The notes under the pieces were generated by a model. The model did not search any database, was not told where the DNA came from, and saw only the letters and a list, made by a program, of their open reading frames with translations. The translations under genes were made by a program, and so were the position numbers. This document shows positions 11,451 to 23,959 of a DNA stretch of 64,000 nucleotides, piece by piece (the first letter of the stretch is position 1; each line of letters begins with the position of its first letter). This DNA is from Homalodisca vitripennis (taxonomy: Eukaryota > Arthropoda > Insecta > Hemiptera > Cicadellidae): assembly GCF_021130785.1 (NCBI RefSeq), contig NC_060207.1:190486001-190550000 (forward strand), in the 5' to 3' direction.

Positions 11451-13505
11451 ACACGATTATAAAGTAATAAACTATCTGTGACAGTGTCAATTAGCAGCTG
11501 TCTCTGTCTGTGCATCCACTTAACCTAACTGTTATCTTGAACAAAGACAAAGCTGTATATCAAATTGTCTTTAAAACTGTAATGTTGACGTTCCTGTAAA
11601 TCCTTTATTCTTTATAAATACCAATTATTATTTTTGAGGACTGTACGATACATTTCCACCTATCAGCACTTTGATAACGTGAAATCTCAGGTGATCAGAG
11701 CACTGAAAGCTTTAATAAGGCTGGAATTTGGCATTAGGCCCGGCTTCATGATTTTTTAAACAACCATACCCTAATATTTAGTACTTCCTCAGTTGTCTTT
11801 GATATTGTACTACTATTTATTTAATGATAATTTCACTGTATCTTTCAACTTTAAATAGTATTAGTATTACACGTAATTGAACTATGGTTCATTGACATGA
11901 TATTTATATTCGCTCTAAAATAAATACTTACAGGTTTTATCAATAGAAGGAGCACAAGTTATGAGGCTGTCTGGCAGAATTGTGGTTGCACATTCTGACA
12001 AACTTAATTTGGAAGTACTGTATGTAAATACATTGTGCATCATAATGCAATTAACCTTTATAATCAGTTAAAGGAATCTTTAAATTTAGAAGTTATTGGT
12101 AATCATTTCAAAACTGATTTATGTGATTATCAGCTCAAAAACAATCAATAAAAGTAAAGAAAACCCTTCAAAATATAATTGTGAGCATAAAATTATAAGT
12201 TTTGTTGATCTCCTTTGATAATTATTTACAATTATTTGTTTCTTGAAAGTTTGTCTTATCTCATTAAAAATAAAAAACATTTAACAAAGATTTTTTTGAT
12301 GACAAAAAACATTAGTAGTATTCCTTTTTAAAATACTGATCCTTGATTTTCATGCACAATACTGCAAGTAAGTAAGGTTTCGTTTTAATTTGGAGTTTTA
12401 GGAAGACTGCAATACAATACAGAAAGTTTCTATTCAGTTTTTGCTCCATGCTTCTACAGTTTTATTTCAGTCTGTCCTATTTTGTCATTTGTATTTTATT
12501 TTGATGTATGATTTTTCTCACTATAATTTGTTATTTTACATACTGTTTGGCAATTTAACAAATTTTAGTTCCACGTTAACCTGAAATGGAATAAATTAAC
12601 TGTGCCCTTAATGTAAGTCTTACTCAAGGTAATGCTGGAGAGTTCTGGCCTGGCTTTATCACCTGCGGGACTCGTAGCCGATATAAACACAACATGTGAA
12701 ATTTTGTCCGGTGAGATGTTTTATGTATCCCTCAGGACCCGCTGCTGTAGTAGCTTATCTCTTGGTCCTCTGTGTTATATTCTCGCCTTAAACAGGCTGA
12801 AATAGACGTAACCCTGTTCATACAAAAGTTGGATGAACATTTCCAGCCTGAAGATATCTCAGGTACACCGTCGAGCCGACTGAAACTTTAATTACGGTTC
12901 GCTCATACTCCCAATTATCCTAAATCTAGTCTGTTTGAGCAATCTAAGACATTTAAACAGTAATTAATAATTTAGACGTTGGCATGTTTTAGATTATGTG
13001 TTTAATACGTGTCAATTACCCGGAAATTTATAATTAAGCTATATTTATTAATTGAATTGAAATAATTAAACAAAAAGTTAACAAATATATCCTGCTATTT
13101 ATCCTAGTATTACATTTTGTCTTACTGGCATCAACTTGGGAGTTTTTACCTTTAAGGTCTCTCAGCCTCAGGGAGCTCCCATGCTACGGAATATTCCGAC
13201 TTCTAGGAGTTTTTAGTCTAGGAATTACGAATATTTAAAAAATACTTGACCTTTGGAAACTCCGATTCCGATTATGGAAACTTTCTGCATGTTGACTTTT
13301 ATGGACTGTAGGTATCCCTGGCTTGTGACAGCTTCCTGTTATTATGAACACTTCCAATAGCGTTGCTGAACTTTCTGAACTGCTTACAATATACAAGATA
13401 TCTTAGCCTTTGGCCTTTCTACTCTAAAATCTCCTAATAAATTTTACGTCATGTTTCTTGAAACTAACACTTTTTGTTTCGGAGGCTAATGTTTGGCAAA
13501 CTAAG

Positions 13506-13630
13506 ATGGATGATCCCGAGTTAGCAGTTCAGTTACAAACTATAATCTATAACCTCCAAGTACCAATCATAACTCTTGGCTTCTGTCAATGTCGGGCATT
13601 CGTCACAGTCATACCACATTCTATGTAGCT
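13506..13630 (+). repeat. Dispersed repeat family B, copy 1
   Basis: This block shares an ordered series of words with 42,386-42,540 (same strand) and 18,641-18,780 (opposite strand). Shared words are CAGTTAC.AACTATAATCT, ACCAA.CATAACTCTTG, TGTCAA, and a terminal CACATT.T.TGTAG. Copy 1 is the shortest. The family is non-coding as far as can be read and has no visible tRNA-type promoter, so it is more likely a MITE or a fragment of a larger element than a SINE. Confidence 0.65.
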
Positions 13631-13689
13631 ATAACATACTTTACTTTTGGTCTACAGAATTACTAGCAATAAATATGTATAATCTACTT

Positions 13690-16600
13690 TATGTTTTATT
13701 CAAAAATATGGCCGTCATTAAAAATGTATAATAATGATAGTATCACTGTAAGTTCAAAAGACTATAGCAGATACTGTTATGGTCAATTATAAATTCAACT
13801 ATATTGATACAAGTAATGATCTAGGAAAAATTTAAGAAGAAAGCGCCAGCGAACTTACATTCGTAATGTTCAATAAATTCTATCAATGAATCCCTATTAG
13901 TAAAAATGATAAGTTATACGCTTAGCTTTATTATTTTTCTCCATCTCCTTTAAAGAATAAATCAGTATTATATATGTATGGTAAAGTTAAATCAAGAAAC
14001 CATTTCGATGTTTATTTTAATTGCAAATGTTGTAAGACCCAAAGGATTTACATATATAAATTGGAAAGTTTGATTGAAATTCAAAATATTAACCACTAAT
14101 GTTTAAAAGTAGCATTATTAGACCGGCAAAATTCGTTGCTTCTCATCTTGAGAATTGTCCAACACAAAAAATGTGTGTTCTTTTTGCGGATTTTTTGCTA
14201 CACATTTTAATATACAGAACTAAATGTTGAGAACGATGCTTGCTAGGGAACTGTTAAGATAGCAAATTCCCCAACTCCGTTTACATTTATCTTTGTCCAT
14301 TTTATCCCATTTCTTCCACTTTAAATTTATGTCTCTCAAGCATGTATATTTAAGCTAAATTCATTACGCTTTATTGTAAAATTTCCAAGTTTATAGTGAA
14401 ATATATAATCTTATTTGTATAATAATAAGGTTAAGTAATTTATTAATGATCGAACTGTTCAACCAATTTGATACTTGGCTCAATTCAAACTCCTTCAATT
14501 ACGTACAAATGTACATATTAACTTTCACTTGTGTTAAAAAACACATAACTTTATTCAAATAATATTAAATGTTTTATTTTTATGATATTTGCAAAACATT
14601 TTATTGGATAATTCACTCACGAATCAGCTGCAGTGAAATAACCTTGAGTTTTTTTTCCTGTAAGAACAATGTTAAACTTTAAATTCTTTGACGCGTTTAT
14701 TTTCGGCGTATAATTATGGGACGAATTTCATGCAAAGTACTAAACATAGGTTTTTTTCTGAATAAAGCGTAAAAATATCAAAATAAACTAAAATTCTTAT
14801 GGACTGTTATTAATCATATCATATGTTTAAAATGAGACATCTCACGTACAATGCGCATTGTTTTTATTTCCAGAACAAATTTAAATTTCTGCAGTATTAA
14901 CTGCTCTTAAATATGAATATAATCAGGATTCTTATCTACACCAACATAATCTTCTAATAAATTCAAAGTATAACTTAATACATTACAGAGTAGGTTCCCT
15001 AATATGCAATAGAGATGGATATGACCACACAACATTAAGTACCAGTAAAAACAGTCATTATAAAAATGTTTAGGGCTTAGAGTGTGTGTTGCAAGTATTG
15101 GCCTCTTACTGCTATGAATGTTTAAAAACTCAAGTATCATATGCAATACTGTAAGACTCAAGAAAACGGGCATTGCTCATTTTATTTATTTTTTTATTAA
15201 TTATATACACGTGTAATTTTATTAATAACAATTGTGTTGAGTCTAGCATTGACCTTTTCCTATCGACCTGACCGTGAAGTGCTATGACAATCTAAATAAT
15301 TGTTTAATCATAGGAAATATATTTTATATACGTAGGTGTAGCAGTTAAGGCTTTCTCTTACCATAAAGGCAATATATTTTAACTGATAAACTATTTATTT
15401 TTTGCACCCTTCTTTGCTGATTTCGTTAATATTTAATATTCTGTAATAAGCTATTTAACATAACATTTAAAAAATTATCTTTACATGTCAATCAACCATA
15501 GCAGTGAAAATTTGAATATTGTTTTTGAAACCTATTGAGAAACATTATTATGTCTCCAGGAAATGAGAGAACACTTCATAAACAGTCTAAATTATCTTTA
15601 AAACTAAATATTGAATTGGAATAAAAAACATTTGTGAAAGCCAAATTAAATGATGAAGGTTTAAAATACCCAATAAAAGAACAAAATTGATATGCCTTGA
15701 AATTGTTTTCAGTTGCCTTGTTCTAAAGTGTGTGACGCACATACAGTAATGCGTATGTGAATCAGCAGACCCACGCGGTTGTAAACTTAGACCAGGCGGT
15801 ATCTTCGCTATAAAGTGAGAGGACGGACAATATCTGTATATAGCAGGATGCGGTACATGGAGTGGAAAATTGTCACCGCTGAAAAATGTCAAGTGGCTTG
15901 AGGTTATTTAAGGTCCCGCCTTTGTGATCACGTGACCTATCCAACTCGCTGTGCAATGTGACCCGATCTCACACAAGAGTAGACTTTTATCTGATAACCT
16001 CAAGTATAAACCGGTCAATCACAGAACCTAACATAACCACTTAAACGCTTATTAGGTTTATTTCCGTAATAAATTGTTCTAAAGAAAAAGAATATGTATT
16101 TTTTGTTATTTTTTACTTTTATATCGTAGGCAGTATATTGTCAATACTCGAATAAGCTTCTCTACAAATAAATAAATATGTAAGGATCAAATAGTATAAA
16201 AAATATTAGGAGTGTATAAACTATATAATGCCATGGTTATTGAGACTAAGCATAACAGTGAGCTATAAAATCTCGTACAAGACAATATTCCGAATTATGG
16301 AACAGGGTGCTTTTAAAAATCAATACGGAGTAATAATACATAAATGCACGAATTTGATTTTACGTCATTCGCATAGATCACTAATAAAATGAAAATAGTC
16401 CCAATTACGATTAAATCTTATGTCAATATTAGGTAGAAGAATAATTTAAGTATTGTGTATGTTGGTTTTTGCGTGAGATGTTTAAACTTATACTGTTGAT
16501 ATTAATATTTTTTTTATTCTGTTAAACATAAATGTTTGATAATCAATGTCTCTTCAAATTCCAAGAACTTTACATGTAACTAAATTTGTAAATTTTGAAC

Positions 16601-18635
16601 ACATGGTATACTTATAAAAAAGAAAATAAAGCGCATTGAAATTTGTCTTATTTAAGTTAGTTTTGATTGTTATTTTTGCTTGTTGAAGTCTCACCTTTTT
16701 TCAAATAATAATTATTTATATCAAATTCCAATTTAATATCAAAACTTTCAGCGAGACCACTTAACAAAAAAATATTAACTACTAGCAAGAGGTGCCTTTT
16801 TTACTAGCAAAAGTAAAAATTAGACCTAATATTTTATAAAATTTAATATTCATTTCGTTAATTTAATATTCATAAGAAATCAACTTTAAGTATTTCCATT
16901 CCACAAAGTGCCTATGGACGACTCTTTTGCACATGATAGTTAAAAAAACTTTAAAATATGCAACAGGAAGTACTTTAAATTTAGGAATTAATCACGAAAT
17001 TAGTTTTTATTTTGAGCTTAAATGTATTTATAAATAAAATTTCAGGAAATTTCCCAATATTTTTCGATGTCTCTACGTGAACTTCGTGACTTTATTAACC
17101 GTAAAATGGGTTTCTCCGTTTATGGATTCAGTTCTGGATAGGTCCGATACAAAAACATTCAACCTTTTTTAACTCGAAAGCCAATCAATGTATTCCCTAA
17201 ACTGTAAGATGAAACAGCGTCTAATAATAACACTGTCCCAAAATACCTAACGCCACGTGGTACGGTTGTATCGTATGACATTTATTGTACCACAATTATT
17301 CTGTAATACATTTTATTTTTTGTTGGTATGAGCTCACAATTTAAGTTCATTCATATCAGTTCTTGGGTTATTATTGTGTTTACATTTTATATTGAAAGGT
17401 ACAATAGTCTGAAGCTAATTGCTAATTTACATTCAATAAGCAAACAAACTGATTAGCCTTCAAAGAATATATGATACAATAAGATATTTGATGCTAACGA
17501 TATAAATATTATTACATTGTTCAAATTAATATATTACATATATATTCATTGTTCCACTCATCCCTTTGTACTCCCTCTTTGTCTTACTGTGGCAAAACCT
17601 TTACATTTCTGAAGATCTGCTGTTGTTGGTAGTAGGTTAACACCAACGTGCCAAAATGGTTTTTGCATTTTTGGTCACAATAAATTTCTCAATATTACAA
17701 CTTTCATAGTTTTAAAATTATTATTAAACTTGAGATTATATCAAAGGTAGTTTTTAATATTTCCATAATTCACTGTAAAATTTGAATTGAAACGAGATTG
17801 ATTTGGTAATAAAATAAAATAATAATTAATAAAATAAAAGTATTTTTTTAATTATTGGTTAATTTCCACTGAGAGCTAAAATTCAACACATGGTACAACT
17901 GAGATGGATCGGTTACCCCTCTACAACTTCCGTAGGTTTCATAAACCCACTGTTCTGTGATCTGTGACTTTGAATAAGATCACAAAGATTGTTCAATAAG
18001 CCAGTGGATATAAGGGCGAGCCTACTTTATCAAAGTGGTAAGTACTTTATACAAAAAAGATGTTTTCTACCAATGAAATATTTGTTTACGTGTATATTTT
18101 TAATTAGTCAAATTTGTCTGGGTTTGTCAGATTTAATATATATTAGTACGTCTAATACAATGCTTCTTCCATATGGAGTAGTTTACTTCAATACATTTAA
18201 CATAACACTAACTTTCTAATAAACACACGACGATAGACTTAAATTAAACCCCTTCTTATTTGTAAAATCAGTCCATTTTATGGCGTAATAATTAAGATTT
18301 ATAAAATTACAATCACGTACAAGGGTAATAAAGGCTTCAATTGTCAATTAAATGTTTTAATCTCACAGTTAATTGCGATTTCTCACTGTTCATATTCCGC
18401 CGCATTAAGAATTTACTGTTAGAGAGTATCACCTAACTGCAGAATTGACCTTTACCTTTTTTTGATATTATAATGTATTGTTGAGTTTAAATTATACACC
18501 TATTTCAAATAAACCGTTAGAATATTGCATTACATTTACAACAATATAGATCGTACGTTAATATCCAACCTATACATGTGAATAAACACAAAATAATGGA
18601 TAAATATTTACAACCAATCGTTTTGTACACCAAAA
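13690..18635. other. AT-rich non-coding DNA, no gene seen
   Basis: Nearly 5 kb with only short AT-biased frames. A less AT-rich patch at 15,700-16,030 holds a small inverted repeat: CTTGAGGTTAT near 15,898 and its complement near 15,994. It could be an old mobile-element remnant. Nothing else was recognised. Confidence 0.6.
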
Positions 18636-18640
18636 TAACA

Positions 18641-18780
18641 AAGTGACATCCAATTACACAAAATGTGCCATAACTGTTAATGGTGACGTATGCCCAACAT
18701 TGACAGTATGGACAAGAGTTATGGTTGGTGTGTGGAGAGCATAGATTATAGTTTGTAACTGAGTTGACAACTCGGGGCCG
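18641..18780 (-). repeat. Dispersed repeat family B, copy 2
   Basis: Reverse-strand copy of the family at 13,506 and 42,386. On the minus strand it reads CCCGAGTTGTCAACTCAGTT, then ACAAACTATAATCTATG, ACCAACCATAACTCTTGTCC, and a GGCACATTTTGTGTAATTGG end. Flanking sequence on both sides is unrelated to the other copies, which helps set the limits of the family. Confidence 0.65.
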
Positions 18781-18784
18781 TTCT

Positions 18785-21700
18785 TGCTGTCATGTTTTGC
18801 CAAACTTTACACTGTGTAAGTTTATGTTTTTGTTTAGATAAAAACGTAGTGCAGTTTTCCTCCAGGACGTGATCACAACGGACACATACACTCGTCATGT
18901 TTTGTATAGTACTTCTTGGTATTGTAAGAATTGGACCACTACTAGTAAAAATAATATTAGGGAAGCCTATTTCACTTGAAGGTTCCTTTGTAGGATCGGA
19001 CAGTATAATTCTATTTAAGATCCCTCCAATAAGTTAATCCCTCCAAAATGTTATCCAGAATGAATTATAATATAAAATTTATAAACAGGATGTAGTTTAG
19101 AAGAATTTATACAATTTACCTGGAATGAAATAATTTGTAAAATGGAAATATTGCGAAACATAACATACTCGTACTTTTGAAAATCTGTTAAACCTGCAAT
19201 AGATTAAACTTATAATCGTATTGACATCGTTGTTTACTACTGAAGTTATGAAAGATATCGAGAAAGTACCTAGTTATAACTCTTGTATTAATTTGTTTCG
19301 TTGTACATATACTTTCCTCATACTGACCAACCTGTAGAGAACATTTTGTTTTGTCAACTAGGGACAAAATTATTCATCACAAGCGTCCGTTCCTTTGCCT
19401 TTCTCGCTGTCTTTAGGAGATCATTCTTAGACGTGTCATATCGATTAATTAAGATTATAACTATTGAGATATTGTTTGTTATATTAATATTAATTTTGAG
19501 TTGAATATTAATCTGTTATATTTTTGGGACATTATAAATGTGCCATCAAGGTATTCAAAATTCAGTTCAACTTTAAGCCCAAATGTAAAATTTTGTACTA
19601 GTGCTCCATATTTGCCGCAGCAAAGATATTGACAAATGACTGTTCACTGGAGACAGAGTTTGTAATTTCCTCATGTAACATTCTCAAACCTATAGTGAAA
19701 GGATATTCTTTCTAACCACTATTGTGTATTTTCTCGCATCCTTTATGTGTACACAATTACCAAACTGCAATTAAAGACTGTATTTTTTAATTATAGTCGC
19801 AAGGAAAAGTTTCAAAAAGATCATGACTAATTCCTTTCTAACACATAAAATCTAAACCATTACTCATTCGGGAACAAGTAATATTTATTAAAAAGTTAGT
19901 AACACTACGTATATTAAAAATTTCGATCTGAAATGAGTCCTGATTCCCGATTTGTTTGATTTTTTTGTAAGCAATAAACTGTTTTATAATAAATTGAGTA
20001 TCACGATTAACTCAATGCAGAACTCAATAATTGGCTTAAAGACGGCTTACAAAATTCAGTGGATGATTTTCCTTTTCTAGATAAATAACTGCTTGGATTA
20101 GATCCACTTTGGGTTCCGCCATCTGGAGTGACACTGCTTTGACAAATATGTAGCTAAGCTTATTTACGGCAGACGATTGCAAATAACATATAATGAAGTA
20201 AAATTAAGTAAATTTAAGTATAATTTATTCATCCAACAAATGTATATATGTATTGCATAAAAAAATAAAATAATAATGTTAATTCTTTATGGATTATTCT
20301 AATAAATTATACCTGATCTCCAAAGCAGTTGAGAAAGTTTGCAGATGTGACTCTTATTCTGATAAATAATCCCTGTCAACTACAATAATTTCTAAAAGAA
20401 TATTATCCGAATTAAGTCCACAAGCTACTACATATCATGGTGTGTTCAGTTTCTATGACTGAGTTCAAGCATACTTAGAGATATTTCGCCTTCCACACTA
20501 TGTGTCCGTTATAGCAAGGTAAAGTGGCGCGTATAACAACTCATAACAGAAACATAAGATCCAGACAATAATTTAGGTATTTATTGTTGAATGCTATTAA
20601 AATAGCATTTGCTATCAAAATAGAACTATGAGACCGTTATTAATTTTGAAGAAATTATACTTCAGTGTTCACCATTATAACCTTCAAATTGTTGTTGTTG
20701 TAAGCAATTACTTTTCTAGTAAGACTAAATACTTAAAATTGTACGTAGTTTAAATAATGAAGACACACCTTAATCCACATTTAGAAACTCAGTCTATTCT
20801 AGCAGGTTGAAAACGACAAATTACAAAAAGTAACATGTAAATTAAAGCAACATTTTAGTACTGTTTTGTACTATTAAATCTTTGGTAGTTTCGAAAATAT
20901 TTCTTATGTAAAAATTAAGTGTATCATCTAGGAGTGATAAAATATTTAAGACTTTGTTATATCGGTACGATAAATGATCATTAATTCTTGAATACACATT
21001 TTTTTGATTCACATTCAAATAAACCATATTTTATTATTACAGTGAAACTTATCTTTAAGTTTTTCGTATAATTATAAATTAACTTTAAGAAAAGTTTGTT
21101 TAATTTCGATTTAGTAAATTATAAAATGCAAACAAATCAAATTTAAAATGGAAATCAAATTCGTTTATTACTAGTATTCAAACAAGCCATATGGCGAATG
21201 AATCAAAACTCAACAGTGAAGAAATTAATTCTAAACGAGTTAGTTAATTATAAAACATCCTCGCACTGATTCTCTCTCTCTCTCTTTGTTAAGCCCTTGC
21301 TTGATTCAAAAATATTGCATTAGTATTGTCTAGGCTCTTGACAGCTGGTTTAGCTGACCATTTAATTCTCTTGAAGTTTATATTTGACATTTTCGATCCT
21401 ATATCAAACTGTTGGATTAATACATTCCTCTGTTATTAAACCCTGGTATTACCTACGAGGTAACGGTATAATATTTCATTTCAGTTCACTCGCTTGAAAA
21501 GTTACCACAATCATCATTGAATGTTTGTCTAGTATTATTTAGGTTTTCGCTCACCTGTATTCATATATGATTTCCCTTTTAATAGAAATTATATTTTTTA
21601 ATACTTTTTGTATATGGTATTGACAATTTTCACAAGTAGAGATAATTTTCAAGATTTTCATCGTTTATTACATCCTATACATCAAGTATTTGCATTTATT

Positions 21701-22940
21701 TTACAAAAGAGATGGAAAAATAAACTTATCAGCTTTATTTCTTCTCTTCCTTGAACTATCACATTAATCTGTGGAAACCTCCCCTGGACTTAAATCTAAA
21801 AGATATTTTGACAGACTTTTGAATGTTCATGATGCAAGTAAGAATTGACAGTGGGCGAGATCCTTGGATTAGGCTAGTCTCTATTTTGGTTTAAGGAGAC
21901 AAGGGTGTACTCTAAGGGCATGTAGGCGAAGCCACTGGCGGTGAGATGGCTTTAGCCAGTTAGCAGATCTGAATGTTACACCACGCGGGACTAGTCTTTT
22001 CCACTCAAAATTATATTAGTTATGTAATTTTTAACTAATATAAAATGTACGTAAATTTACGATGTCTGAGTTGGCAGGATTAGTGTTTAGTTTCCGATTT
22101 ATACAACTTAGTATGTTATTGATTGAAAGATTAAAGAAAAATAGACAATAAATTTGATACTTTTCCGGTTGCAAAATGTACGGCCATAACAAATAAAGAA
22201 TAAAATAGCCTGTTAGTTTTTGCGATTTCGAGTCTGATAGGTTACACATATTTATTACATGTTCTATTAATTTTACAAATTTTAAATACTACAAAAATAT
22301 AAAGCCAAACAAAAAAGATTATCATTCGAAATATAAAAAAGTATTGAACATTTTTAAATTGAATGCTAGAGTAAACTGTAAACTAAAAGAACTATTAACA
22401 ATTAATTTGATGTGGATTTAAATGCAATTTAGAGTAAAATATTTCCTTCTAGAAAAATAAAGGAGGAAATTAATAAAAAAATAAATTGTAGACAAACAAT
22501 ATGTGTTCTGCACAAACATTAGGGATTGTAAAATTATAATTTTGTATTTATTCATGAAACAAATAAAAGTATCCACTTCACATTTCTGTTTCTTGCAATG
22601 ATTTTGTACTTTTAAGTGTGGACAGGAGAGTGTGGATTGATTATGGAGCTTATTAAAAGAAAAAAAATACAACAAGTTTTTAATTCATCATACAATAAAA
22701 TGAGTATTACAATTAAATTGACTCTGTTTTGTATGTTTCAATACCGGTACTTCAATGTTATTTTATTGCAATATAAACTATTTTCAGAAGAATGGAAATA
22801 TATAATATTAGTCATATGGTGTATAATACCTCATCTCCACAGATTATTAGTACAACGTGTTCACTAATAATACAAGTACATGTAAATGTTATGTTTGTTT
22901 TGTTTTATTTACATAAAGTGCCAAAAAAGGTTTTCTTATA
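18785..22940. other. AT-rich non-coding DNA, no gene seen
   Basis: Only short AT-biased frames and a short (TC)n run near 21,270-21,286. A less AT-rich patch at about 21,850-22,000, with GGCGGTGAGATGGCTTTAGC, may be part of an unidentified repeat. Confidence 0.55.
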
Positions 22941-22945
22941 ATTAC

Positions 22946-23230
22946 CTAGTAGATGTCTACATACCCTCCATTAGTGGCACGGAGAAGACTACGACGGGGG
23001 TCGAATTCTATGAATGTGCTCTCGAACGTTTGTGGTGAAACCTGAAGAAAGGCCGACGTACATTTCTTCTAACTTATCTACAGTGTGTAATTGTGTTCAG
23101 TAAACAATTGTCTTCATGAAGCCCCACAAGAAAAGATCACAACGATTGATATCAAACGAACGTTGTGGTCATTGTACCGGTTCAACCTTTCAATCCAAGT
23201 TTATAAATATTCCCGTCTAAACATATGAGC
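22946..23230 (-). pseudogene. DDE transposase C-terminal fragment (Tc1/mariner-type)
   Basis: Translating the minus strand gives WIER near 23,200, then PQRSFDINRCDLFLWGFMKT and IVY (about 23,168 downward). A stop replaces a serine-like position and the frame continues TQLHTVDKLEEMYVGLSS. After a one-base shift it reads VSPQTFESTFIEFDPRRSLL and RATNGGYVDIY, ending at a stop codon at 22,946. The pattern RSxDxxxxDxFLWGxMK and a terminal ATNGGxV match the end of insect DUF4817/DDE transposases. The acidic residue in RCDLFLW is the expected third catalytic position. The fragment has no upstream half and no TIRs were found, so it is dead. Confidence 0.75.
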
Positions 23231-23234
23231 ATCC

Positions 23235-23510
23235 AATGACAATGAGGATGTGAAAGGATGTAAACGACAGAATCAACTATAATGAATTGTAAAACAAAGC
23301 TCATTTGACTCACGTAACTTACACTACTAGCAAATCATATATACTATAGTAATATTACTAATCTTTTGTGGACACTCAGTATACAAAAAATTGACAACGA
23401 AGTGGTTTCATTCAGTATACTGTGAAGAGGAAATTAATACAGATACTTTGTGTGAGTTGAACAGTATCACGTAAGAATAATTTTGTAAACATCGTAACAT
23501 CAAAATGAGA
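23235..23510. other. Non-coding spacer
   Basis: No gene or RNA recognised. It joins the transposase scrap to the tandem array and may include upstream remnants of the same transposon. Confidence 0.5.
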
Positions 23511-23513
23511 ATT

Positions 23514-23958
23514 CAATGTAACAAAAATATTATAACAGATTATAATAAGATTATAAAACTGTAAGAAACAACTGAGAATTTTACAGAGGGAGTTAACGTA
23601 TTTTCTAACTCAGTGACGTCATGCACATAGTACACTGTAACAAAAATATTATAACAGATTATAAAACTGTAAGAAACGACTAAGCATTTTACAGAGGGAG
23701 TCAACGTATTGTTTCTAACTCAGTGACGTCATGCACATAGTACACTGTAACAAAAATATTATAACAGATTATAAAACTGTAAGAAACAACTGAGCATTTT
23801 ACAGAGGGAGTCAACGTGTTGTTTCTAACTCAGTGACGTCATGCATATAGTACACTGTAACAAAAAAAACTATAACATATTATAAAATTGTAAGAAAAAA
23901 CTGAGCATTTTACAGAGGGAGTCAACGTGTTGTTTCTAACTCAGTGACGTCATGCAAG
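23514..23958. repeat. Tandem array of four ~110-bp units, each with TGACGTCA
   Basis: The landmark CAGTGACGTCATGCA falls at 23,611, 23,721, 23,831 and 23,942, giving periods of 110, 110 and 111 bases. Each unit also holds TGTAACAAAAA, ATTATAAAACTGTAAGAAA, CATTTTACAGAGGGAGT and TTTCTAACT. Copies 2 and 3 are nearly identical; copy 1 has a small extra insertion and copy 4 is slightly diverged. The palindrome TGACGTCA is the full cAMP-response/ATF-type site, present once per unit. Downstream, CTTACGTCATGCGACG and CCAATGACGTG extend a cluster of related half-sites to about 24,080. Confidence 0.9.
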
Positions 23959-23959
23959 T

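Larger units (their letters stand above)
10700..13500. other. Non-coding AT-rich DNA with a TA microsatellite
   Basis: No gene was recognised. It contains the (TA)n run at 11,021-11,082 and repeat family C copy 2 near 11.4 kb. A less AT-rich patch at about 12,630-12,890 could be an unidentified repeat; no frame or RNA structure was recognised in it. Confidence 0.55.
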